Assembly (NCBI GenBank): GCA_030062745.1
Contig: CP099841.1
Span: forward strand, 22,075,398-22,139,397
DNA: 64,000 bases
From: Capitulum mitella
Taxonomy: Eukaryota; Arthropoda; Thecostraca; Pollicipedomorpha; Pollicipedidae
Direction: 5' to 3'
The notes under the pieces are model-generated. The model saw only the letters and a program-made list of their open reading frames with translations, made no database searches and was not told the origin of the DNA. The translations under genes and the position numbers were made by a program. Below, in pieces: positions 47,909 to 58,018 of this stretch; the first letter of the stretch is position 1; every line of letters starts with the position of its first letter.

Positions 47909-50400
47909 TTAACCTGTCATTGACTGGGGTATTGCGCCAACCTTCCAATGACGGGGGGGGGTGCGTTTAACGCCCCCCAGAGAACCAATCGTTTGATTCG
48001 GTTGATTCAAACGGCAATCGATAGCGCCGAACCTTGCGATCCTGTGACATATGTCTTCCTTACTTTTGGGCCGTGACGTCACAAGGCAGGCCAAACACGC
48101 AAAATGACCATTTCTTCCAGAGGCGCTTGATCACAATAAGAAACTGACCGAGGCTAAAGTTTGCGTGACAATATATTCCTGGAAGTTTCATCTTATATTC
48201 TAAGTGCCGCCTGGCCCAAGGTCATGAAAGATCAAGGTCACAGGTTGGGACAAATCTGGCCTCTGCTATAACGTGTCATGTAATGCGTAGTTTTTGGCCC
48301 ATATGATACGGAGATTCTAAAAAAAATGTTTCCAAAGAGCCTTGGGCACAAGAAAGCATTGAAATGACCCCAATTAACCCGTCCCCGACTGGGGGGCAGT
48401 TGACCGGCCCCCTGAGGTTTTTTTGGGATTGCGAGAGAACAAATAAACGCAGAGCCACGAAAACTCGTGTACCTTTTGCTTCATCAATTTTACATCTCGT
48501 ACAAAAATTTTGACCTCAGGTCAGGTGAGGTGCCTGACCTAGGTCGGGTTAAACAGACCTATGTCGAAAAAAGTTTAACGCCCTCTAACTTTTTCGGAAA
48601 ACAAGATATCTCAAGTAATACTTTCAGGGATTAGTGATCGTGATACATACAACAAATCTGCTATCTCAGATTTTTCGGAATTTTCCGGGTCATTGACCTA
48701 ATGTCAAGCCCATTTTTAAGACTGTCACCGTTTTTCCGGAAATTGACGAAATATTCCATAACATTTTTAGTGTGGAGTGAAGCAGACATCTAGTTACCGT
48801 CATTGGGCAAAGTATCAATGACTTCCAGCCATTGACCTGAGGTCAGATCTCGAATAACTGTAGTGAGCCAAAATGTACCACCGTCAAAATCGGCGATGAA
48901 TTACTCAGAATGGGTGGAAAATGGCAGAACTAGCTTGCACAGACTTAAGTAATACCAGGAACCTCAAAAAATTTTAAAAATTTACATATTTTGGAAAATA
49001 AACAGGCTCTCGCAAATAAAGCTCCGCCAATGTTGTAGATTGGTAACTACTGAATTTTTTTCCGAAATTTAAGCATCAAAAACCATCACAAGAACCACTA
49101 AGATCAATAAAATTTACATGGGTAGGTTTTTTTCGCGAAAATAAAGGAACGCTAAAATTAGTTCCCGTCAGTTTGTTCCTGCATACAGCTGCGGCGCACG
49201 CCCACAGCTGGCGCGAGAACTGCCGTGTCTTTAACTCAACGTTTCGGCGTATATATTGAACAAATCTGGGAAATTAGAGGTGTATCGGCATCCGCGGACA
49301 TTTACTTGTGCGCTGGTGCCTTTACCTATGCGTTATTAGTCACAGCCCTTGAGATTCAGGCCATTTCTCGGTCTCATGCAGTCGGCTATGAGGAAACATA
49401 TATAGGGCGTAAATTGTTTACATATTATCTAAAACTAAAAATGAGACCAGTTTCGAGCTCCACTCGTCACAAGCTTTCCAACGGCATGCTTATTTTTATC
49501 GTGCGACCAACCGTTCGTGAGTTAGAGGGGGCGGTCAACTGCCCCCCGCCCCACAGTCGCTCATGTTCGAAACCGACGAAACCGAAACCGAAACCGACGA
49601 AACCGAGCGGGTTAAGTATCGTGCGCTTGCAACGCAGTAACGTTTTGTAGTTTCAAAGTTGGAGTACCACGAGCACACTAAGTGACCTCCATCTGACATC
49701 TCTGGATGACCGTACAAGCCAGTGTGTCCCGTTTATATTTAGATGTATCAAACCCGTTTTCAAACATCTACACTGAGCGTTACGCAACACTGCAAAGGTC
49801 GACATCTTCACACCGGTCATCCAGACCGTCAAACAGACGCTACCAGTTTACTTGCCAAGCTGAATCTGTTTAAAACCACCGAAAGTCGAACAACGAAAAG
49901 TTATTGCAATGCTGCAGAAGACTGCTGTGTAAGTTGTGCGTGAAGTTTGTTGCAAGAAAAATCGATAATCTGTCTAGCCGTATCCAAGAAATAAGTTTAT
50001 TCAGTTCCTTTTCTAAAATGTATTCTCACTGGACCCGGAAAAAGGAAAATACGTATGTGACCTAGAATGGCCTAGCATGGGGTCAGAGGAGCTCCATCCT
50101 GAACTATCAGGTCATGATGATATGCAGTGCAAGTCACAGGCACCACACGTTGTAAAAGCATCAACAACACGGCGGTAAAGTAAAATTGGACGTCCAATCG
50201 CAAAACGTGGTTGTCGTTATGACGTCATTAAGACGTAACCTAAGGCGACATGGCTTCATTGTTTTGTCCTTATGTGCACAGTGAATGTGAATAAGAGTAC
50301 TGAAAGTTTCAGGGCACTGCGTTTATTCGTTTGGGAAACATGTAAGAAGTGCGCCAGAGGCTGGGCGTTAAACCCCCTCCCCCAGTTAATGGCGGGTTAA
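47909..50400 (+). mobile_element. piggyBac-like element, family 2, interrupted by family 3
   Basis: Left TTAA 47909-47912 followed by CCTGTCATTGACTGGGG, and right CCAGTTAATGGCGGG followed by TTAA at 50397-50400, give the clearest family 2 termini. The total is 2492 bp, of which 1242 bp is the nested family 3 element, leaving about 1.25 kb. Family 2 sequence stops at CCCCAATTAA (48377) and restarts at TTAAGTATCGTGC (49612); in the 25024 copy the corresponding stretch is CCCCAGTTATCGTGC without an insert. It contains TCAAGGTCA at 48232-48240. No transposase is present. Confidence 0.85.
48374..49615 (+). mobile_element. piggyBac-like element, family 3, nested copy
   Basis: TTAA flanks both ends (48374-48377 and 49612-49615), with termini CCCGTCCCCGACTGGGG and CCGAGCGGG. 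The interior is the inverse of 29803-31074. Near the right end, 49569-49608 holds a small AAACCGACG/AAACCG tandem run absent from the other copy. A 141-codon frame (49225-49650) crosses the right terminus into family 2 sequence, which rules it out as a real protein. Confidence 0.85.
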
Positions 50401-52599
50401 GGAAGCCTTTCGTGGTGCGCTTCAGAACCATTCCGATTATTTTGAAGGTGTGCACGCTTTCTTTACTTACGTACCATGGCAGCACCGGCACATTATGGGT
50501 TGAATAATTTCTCGGAGAAACTGTTTTTCTCTGAGAATACTTCGGAAGCTTCTCCGCCCTACAGGTGGCGGCAGCACTCTCAAGCCACCAGGTGGCGGTA
50601 ATGTCGGAATGCTGTCGCCATCGTAGTGTCAACATGAAAGCTTAAATGAGTTGGGTTCCAAGCAATGGAGGCTCAATTTTCTGCTTCCGACCCGACTCAG
50701 AATGTGACACGCTGACCAAGGAATACTGAGATTGTTCGAACACCGCGCATTTTGTAATGACTTCATTTATAGTTTACGATGTCTGTTCGTTAGAGTTCGT
50801 TTGACGAAGTCGGAATAAATCGATTGATGTTGACATCATCTGATGCCGACAAAATCGTTTTCTGGCGTTTCCCATTGAAATGCACAGTGTTAAATTTACC
50901 AATAATAAATTATTGATCCAGTTTTGTCTTACCTAAATCCGATTTATGTTAACAGTTTTTCACATAGATCAGGTCATTGTGAAACCACACTACATAAATG
51001 ATAGATGTTGATGTAGATATGATATTGTAGATAATCGGACCTTGCAGTCGCTAAGAACATAACTGGCCACAAACTTTGATTTGCATGGCTGAAGGTCCCG
51101 GGGGGTTGGTGGTCCGGACCTCCACCCCCAATATTCAGGGATTTTAACATTAGGCCTATGGCAATGACTGGAAAGAAACGGTCTGAAATCCTTCGTGGAC
51201 CTACCCAATAATTTTCGGAAATCTCCAGCCATGATGATTTACGATACATTCTTCTTCGCCATAACTGCATTCAGTCACCGTCCATAACGTTACGGTTAAT
51301 AATCCGTGAACATCCAACAGTCAAAACAGATTTTCCGCTCTTGGGCTTTTGCCATAATGCATTGTTTCACCGGCACTCGAAGCGTTTGAGCGTTATGGTT
51401 TGTGGGTTAGCAATGGACCAGATGGTGATTCATAAACAAATGGTCCTCGTCTCATTCGCGGCTCATGCTGCCTTGTAGAAGAGGTAATATAAACGTTGCT
51501 TGGAAGATCGATGGGACAACCTCAATGGACATGACAGTTTTGACGACTGTGACAATCACTGTAGCAACTGTTGAACACTGAAATTCATTTTATTCACAAG
51601 ATTTCTGCTCTTTGAATACCTGAGCTTTGGTTCGTTCATTTCATCCGCATAAAACTACCCTGCGCCAAGCTGGAAAGTTGGTGCGGAAAATATAGGCATC
51701 GGAATGGGAATTGCATTTCCAGTGATTTTGGAAAGCACCACATTTGACCACATTCAGTTTATTACACGTACATTGACTGCGTTTTACGTACTGCTGGCTC
51801 ACAAAGAGCAACCTTGTGTTGCCATGCACATGCTGGATAGTAAACGTTCATATGACCACTGTTGGCAATTATGCTATGTCAAATGCATTCGTCTCACCTG
51901 CACACGTTTTCCGCAACATACGAGGAACCGCTCCGTTAGCGTGTTGTTTCCGCCTGGCCTCTAGCCCAAGAGGCAAATAAACGCAGCATGTCGTTGCCGT
52001 TCTTCCGGTTTTCGTCTGAAGAAGAGCTATCAGTCTCTTCTCAATAGGTTTAACTGTGCAAATGCTGCCCTTGTTGAGGAGGAAACAGATTTTTGAGAAG
52101 AGGACACACTTAGTCTGACAGCTTGCAGGCCGTAGCACCACTATGTCCGGATGTAAAGAAAGGCATCTGAGCATTTTTTGGGACATGGAAAGATAAATAC
52201 GGTCAAAAATTGAAGTATTTTTTTGTAAACACGCCTCTTTTTACGTTCCTTAGTGTATTGTTCAAACGTCTTCGTGCCTAAGTTGTGGTGCCTCAAACAA
52301 AGAGTTACTGAAAAATATTAGACGTTCTTTACCATATAGGTCTAGAGAAGCATCTTTACCGAATGTGTTGCAAATCAAAGAGATACCCCTATTCTGCTGT
52401 CAAAAAAATTGCATGCGGAGTGCTTGAGTACAGATGACCTTAGACAAAAATGACAAAAACCCGTTTTTTGACTCTATGCATAGGTACTTCGAAAAATCAT
52501 TCGCATTCCACTCAGCAAAATTCATTCTCCATTGCTGAAATTGCTCATGACCATGTCAGCATGCCACAATGAAAGAGGCGCACAGTGCTGTGAAAACGC
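50401..52599. other. Mostly unique non-coding DNA
   Basis: No gene is recognised. GGATTTTAACATTAGGCCTATGG at about 51139-51161 recurs, with two changes, as AATTTAACATTAGCCCTATGG at 63367-63387; both follow G-rich CCxGGG and CCTCCAC/CCCCCAC sequence, so a fragment of a dispersed repeat is likely at about 51090-51180. Confidence 0.4.
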
Positions 52600-53060
52600 A
52601 TCCAAACTTCGGCGAGAGTCCGCCCACAAACGGCCCTGCCGTCCGGCGCCGCCGCCGACACCTGGTGGACAGCGTAATGTAGAAATCACGTCACCGCAGC
52701 CGGCGGCGGATCGGCGGCCAGCGGCAGCAGCTGCCTGACGCGGCCGGTTACCGCGAATTTATCAAATCAGCCGGCGACAGGGGACAGTTCGCCAGACGGC
52801 GGCCGTACGCCGGCTTTCTACGGCCGCCAGCCGGGCCGGGCCGCCGCTGCCGGCGGGGAGGGACGCACCGGCCGCCGGGCACCAGCATGAGCCGAGATCG
52901 GCCTCCTCCGCCCTCCGGCGACCTGGAGCGGCTCACGAGCTCCGCCAGCCCGGCCGCTGTCCGCTGAGAGGAGGGTCGGGCGGAGCGCAGCTGCACGAGC
53001 CGCGCGGTCATCTCCGCCCTCTGGTGAGCTGAGCTTCTCCGGCGCCGTGGCAGCGAGAAC
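52600..53060. other. CpG-rich island
   Basis: Dense CpG sequence with many CCGCCG/CGGCGG words. Frames of 68 codons (plus) and 117 codons (minus) are R/P/A/S-rich and unsupported as proteins. It is one of three islands within 2.2 kb. Confidence 0.5.
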
Positions 53061-53689
53061 CCTCTCTGGGATTCTGCCAATCTGGAGGAAGTCAGCCGCA
53101 TCGCTATTTCTGGCCCGGAAACGACTGCAAAAAATGTATTTGCTTCAGGGTGTCTTTTATGACCTTCAACATAAACAGATAGGTGATTTGGTACTTCCTT
53201 GCGAAGGACAAGGCGTTAGTTTCTTAACTATTGAAGACTACGAGATCATTTTATCCCTATGAACCATGACAATGTCACTTGCATACAGCTAAGATCATAG
53301 GGCTATTGTTACAACTGTTTTTCTGGCTCTGCTGTTTTAACATGCAGCAAATGAGTTATCGTTAAAACTGACTGTGTTGTTCTGCTGAATATGCTTCTCG
53401 TTTTATGATTCAATTCCTTTTACACACAGGGATAACTACTGAAAAGCTGGCGATCTCTTTTTTTTGTTTTTTTTCCTGTCATGAACACCTGTTTTGTTAA
53501 AAAAAAGTTTGAAGCCAGGCATGCTATGCTAAAGGGATTACTTTCCCAGAGAATGTCTACTCAGCTTCTTACTTTGCGCCTGAATGCTGGAAAAAATGGG
53601 GGCCTGAAACATCTTTTAGACTGCTCGCCTAGTGGTGGCTGACGGGCCAGCTCATGACTTTCAAATCAACGAGTTCCTGAAGAACGTGC

Positions 53690-54000
53690 TCTCAAGTTGC
53701 CAGTGGTGGCGCCGATTAATTTGCGGAGACCGTCGCCTCGGTTGTAATCTAGTCTGGCGGCATGTCACACCAAGTTGGACTCCACTCGGCGCCGGTTGGG
53801 CCTTGCGCGGCGCCGTATGAGCAAACTTTGGCCCGAGCCGCGGAGTCGAGCTCCTTTTCCGAGCCAATTTCAACGCGCCGCCGGCCGTGCTGTAAGGCTC
53901 GCCGCCCGACGTGACGCAGCCGCTGACGTCACAAATCAAACGAGTCCCTCCCGCTGACGTTGTTAGGTTGTCTGTTCCACTGCAGGTGCGATACACCTGA
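53690..54000. promoter_or_regulatory. GC-rich block with a CRE site
   Basis: A GC-rich stretch contains a full CREB/ATF palindrome TGACGTCA at 53924-53931 next to ACAAATCAAACG. A nearby GTGACGCAG gives a second related half-site at 53911. The position in an island makes it a better promoter candidate than isolated matches elsewhere, but no transcription start is visible. Confidence 0.3.
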
Positions 54001-54339
54001 GGTAACAATGCACGGCTCATATGGCTGTGGAATGGTCGCGAGAGGCAAAAATGAGTTGTCGGAACGCGAGGAAACGTACTATTTCTAGGGCCACGCTTCA
54101 TTCCCATATTTTTAGTTTTGACGACTGGGCCACCTGGGTCTGTTACTCGCTGTGTTATGTGTCAGGCCACATGTTTTCGTGACGTCTTTAGCACTGGAAA
54201 TAACATGTACGATAGCAATTTCGGCGCGGGATGTGGGTTTATAGGCACCTGCAGCCAGCTCATTGTGGCGTGGCGCGGTTGCTTTACGAGCCCAGTTGCA
54301 AACCGCTTGCTTCCCAGGCTCTATTTCGGTGGCTCATGA

Positions 54340-54770
54340 ATGAAACCGGCTCCGGGAGAGGATGCTCCAGATCCGCCGTCAGTCGGAGCTCGTCTGCGCC
54401 ACCGCGTGCTCTAATTACGCCTAATCGTGCGGCTAATGGGGCCCGCGTCGCTGGCCATTTTTGCCGGCCGCTCTGCCGGCCCGGGATCCGGGTGACGGTG
54501 GGGTTAGGCCGTTCCCAAACACGGGTAATGGGATCTTTACAGCGCGCCGGACGCGCGCCGGTGTTGGGAATGGAGCCGCCGGCCGACCCGCGGCCGACCC
54601 CGCCTGCAACGGCCGCGCTGCAGGTCCGGGAAAGGTCGGCCCGGGTCGGTAACGGTCCTGCGCTGGCGGCTCGCCGTCCGGCCGCCTCTGGTCACGGCTG
54701 GCCGCGGTCCGGCGCTGGGGCGACACCCACGCGCGACGCCGTCCCGTGACGGGTGCTCTGCGTGGTATCA
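54340..54770. other. CpG-rich island with homeodomain-like words
   Basis: CTCTAATTACGCCTAATCG and GCGGCTAATGGGG (about 54408-54440) sit in CpG-rich DNA, then GC-rich sequence continues to about 54770. The plus-strand 172-codon and minus-strand 112-codon frames overlap each other and have low-complexity composition. Confidence 0.45.
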
Positions 54771-55867
54771 CCAGAAGGGGCCAACGTACAGCTGGTCACG
54801 ATCATCATACGTTTTGCTGGATGTTTTTCCCCGCCTGGTGTGGGACAAAGTCCGAACGGTTAAGGATGCAAGGAATGGATCAAATAGGAATTTTAGTTCA
54901 TTGAAGAATATGCATTAGCAAACTGCGTTTAAAACAAGATACATGGCATGAGCCATACTTCCACCCACGTAGGCCATGACTGACTTAACCGGCGGAACAC
55001 AGCTCTCGCAGCTGCTAATCGAAGTGGATAGCATGCAGTGGTAGCGCTATGAGTAAAATGGGAACAGCGCTGCCGCTCGGAAGCCAAGACTACAGCGCGG
55101 TGAAGAAGCCTAACGGCAGCTGGAAGACACTCCCAGCGCATCCCCCGAGGACTCGCCCTCCGGGACGGGACTGCGGCCGGGAACGGAAACTTGCCGCGGC
55201 CTTGTGGCGTGACCACTTCACAGTGAGACGTGCCGTGCTGCCGCCGTCCCTCGCGTGAAGGGAGACACTCAGATCGCAGCGCGCCGCTCCGATGCCGGGT
55301 CCGCCTGCATCTCCACGCTCGGCGAGCAGCTTACACTGACCTTGCCAGCGAATGCACCGGTCACTTGGCTAGGTCGGCCGGAGAAACGTCGCTAAGTGCG
55401 GGGCTGCAACCGATTCGCTTACGCAACGTCAACGGATCATTGAAAAATCGTCTCAGAGCTGAACACCTGGCAAGTCTACATTTAGCGAAGCTCGTGAAAA
55501 ATGACAGTAACTTATTGAATCGTCTCTGATGAAAGGGCAATCGCTGTAAGTTAGTGGGCGATCTTCTCAGGGCAATAGGCCCATTAGCTCTGTAGAAGCG
55601 AAGAGCAATGACTTCCTGAAGCCACTTCGGAGAGCTTGCCAATGGGGCCAAGGCTGAAACAAAATTGCCGCAGGTATTAGCTGGAAGAGCTCAGGCCAGT
55701 GTGATAATCTCGCGTCCTCTCTTCGTCTGTACGCTCTGCCCAGTGCACTTTGTGATATCGGTTTCGTTTTGTCGTGGAATTTTCTAGCATACGTTGGCAC
55801 GGCTATTGTTTGCATTGCATGACAATAACCAATTCTGATACCATTTCTGCATACCTGTATGGCATCT
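54771..55867. other. Mixed-composition DNA, no recognised gene
   Basis: It includes a smaller GC-rich patch at 55130-55330. Frames of up to 99 codons have no recognisable domain. Confidence 0.4.
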
Positions 55868-56025
55868 GCCCTCCCCTCCCTTTCTCTCTCTCTCTTGCCC
55901 TAACTCTCTCTCTCTGTCTCTCTCTCTCTGTTACGCTCTTCCTCCTTCTCCCTTGCTCTCCCTCTCTCTTGCGCTCTTTCCCTTATTCCTCACTTTCCTC
56001 TTTCTTTCTGTGCTTTGGCCGGTAT
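55868..56025 (+). repeat. Polypyrimidine (CT-rich) tract
   Basis: About 155 bases almost purely of C and T with many TCTCTC and CCTT words. The S/L-rich peptides it encodes are artefacts. Confidence 0.9.
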
Positions 56026-56489
56026 CTCTTCATGGGAGTGACGGCTCTGGCCAGACCCCTAGGCCAGGTGTCCCACAGGTCTTCCTACAGACAGTATCGG
56101 TCTGTCCTCCCTTCCGGCCGCTGATGATTGAAGTTGGAGCTGCGCTGGTGCTGACAGCACCAGGAAGTGGTAGCTCACTTTGGCGGGCAGGCGCCATCTG
56201 ACTGATCTGGACCTGGGAAGACCATCTTTACAACGCCTGTGTCAGGAACCGTTAAGGCTTCACTGTTACGTTTTGACATAGTGCCAGCCATGGAAGCACA
56301 GTTATACAGTAGACATGACGAGTTTCGAGGATGAAGATATCGCCGTATGTACAGCTTGCGGTTGCTTTGTAGAACTTTATCTATGACTTTCAGTTAGTTG
56401 GCTGCAAGGGGGAATGTTCATGGCGTGCTTTTGATGAACAGCGCACTATACAGATCTTCAAAGTATTAAAGCGTAGAGACGTAAGAGTA

Positions 56490-56582
56490 CGAACTGAATA
56501 AAACTGAAATAAAATAAAATAACTGTAAATAATAAAGCTGAAATAAAAAATAAAAAAACTGAATAGAATAAAAACTGAAATG
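56490..56582 (+). repeat. A-rich low-complexity tract
   Basis: Irregular AATAAAA/ACTGAAATAAA units. It could be the decayed tail of a retroposon or a simple A-rich expansion. Confidence 0.75.
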
Positions 56583-56831
56583 GTGGCCATGCTGACAGGC
56601 TCGTGGCATCCTCACATCTTATCAAGGAAACTCGTGTGGTGTTTGGAGTCTATGTTTGCTTTTGGAATCCATCTTAAAATCTGCACGCTATCCATTCGCA
56701 AGTTCCTCATGCATGCATGTTGTACTCGTGGACGCAAAGAGCTTTCTTTCATGCATTACTCTGGTACGCAAAGAAAATATGAACTTCATTACAAGTGACC
56801 AAGGCGTCACACCAATCACTCGTCGTTCTCA

Positions 56832-57044
56832 TGACAGGTAACCTTGCTGATTTCCTTCTCCTTCAGATCGGAGTTTTGCCCTGATGTCAGCAGTCACCCC
56901 GATCCATTGCTGAGCGTCCTTACAGATCTCGAGATGGCAGTCTGACCCGGACACGGTGACAAAGTTCCTGACAAAGACCTTGTGCTTGCGCACCGGAATA
57001 TTTAAGAGTGCCGGTTTCTGTTGAGCCAGACCCCAGGGGCGGAT
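56832..57044 (-). CDS. Uncertain open segment, possible exon fragment
   Basis: A 71-codon frame without an ATG is open between stops at 57045-57047 and 56829-56831 on the minus strand. Its core (about 56870-56995) reads as balanced, non-repetitive protein sequence, for example KHKVFVRNFVTV, SGSDCHLEICKDAQQWIGV and TADIRAKL. Upstream CTCAACAG at about 57023 could serve as a splice acceptor. I do not recognise a family, and no good donor is visible. An open stretch of this length is not rare by chance, so this is only a candidate exon or transposon relic. Confidence 0.2.
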
Positions 57045-57279
57045 TCAGGAGAAGGTGTTGCACTGGTCACTCCTTGGCCCGAAGTTTAATGATGAAGTCA
57101 AATCATCCAGCACGTATACAGGACCCTGTGGAGATCCGAGTTTCTTTTTCTCTTATTTCCAACAGGGGAAGGGATCCGCCACATTTTTACGATGCTGTCC
57201 CGATGAGGGGACCTCCGGCCCGTATGGTCCATCTTGTTTTGTGCAGCCGCTGTCACCTTGGCTCTTGTCGCCTTGGCTC

Positions 57280-57660
57280 CTGATCGATTCATGGCGATTC
57301 GATCGTCCGTACTGCACCTGCACGTCCCTTTGTCTCCCGCACCCGCCGACCCTCCAATCATTCCGTCTTCAGCCTCGCCGAGCGGACAGGTACCGCGGAC
57401 TGGTGTCGGCCGCTCTCCAGACGTGCAGCCGCCTCCGCCGGCGCTGTTTTGCCCAATAGTCGGCCCGCCTGCAACGCTCAGAGGGTAACGAGGCGTGCCG
57501 CCGGGCGCATCGCTGATTTCCAGGCCGGTCTTTTGCCGCCAGACGGCCGCAATCACGAGTCAGCGTCCGCCGACCCCCGGCCCCTCGACGCGTGCAGTCG
57601 CGCACGCGACAGGGAGGCCGCGAATAAAGGGCGCCAGAGAGAAGCGACGAGGTAGTGGAA
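57280..57660. other. CpG-rich island
   Basis: CpG-dense DNA with mutually overlapping open frames on both strands (152 codons minus, 134 plus) and no recognisable domain. It is followed within 200 bases by a degenerate minisatellite, as at the 1.5 and 44 kb islands. Confidence 0.45.
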
Positions 57661-57849
57661 GGTCAGCCCAGGCTAGGTTTGTATCCCAAAAAGAAACGGT
57701 CCAGTGACGCAATGGCCCTACACGAGCGCCACCCGTGCCGGCAGACGGCTAGATTGCGTGTGGGCAGCGGTAGCGTTTGATCTGAGCTGACGGCTGTTTT
57801 TGTGAGGCTCACAGCAGAGGTTCGACCGTCAGATTGGCCAAGTGTAGCC

Positions 57850-58018
57850 CTGCTAGCCGGGATTCCCGGCCACCACTGTGCAGCTTCTACAGGGCCGAAC
57901 TTCGTCCCGTCACCAAGATGTGGCCTCCGCTAGCCAGGACTTGTCGTCATCCCTGTGAAGCCTCTGCCAGTCGGAATTTCCCGTCACCACTTGGGAAGAC
58001 TTGGGAAGACTTGGGAAG
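57850..58018 (+). repeat. Degenerate minisatellite, about 38 bp unit
   Basis: Four imperfect units start near 57855, 57891, 57932 and 57969 with AGCC(A/G)GGA(C/T)TT and continue with GTCACCACTGTG-like sequence. The last unit ends in a secondary 10 bp triplication of ACTTGGGAAG. Confidence 0.65.

Noticed and set aside
49225..49650. 141-codon plus-strand frame
   Set aside because: It crosses the right terminus of the nested family 3 transposon into family 2 sequence and is not preserved in the 29803-31074 copy.
53625..53680. Possible second tRNA-like A box and B box
   Set aside because: The B-box match is poor (TTTCAAATCAAC) and no cloverleaf pairing is visible.
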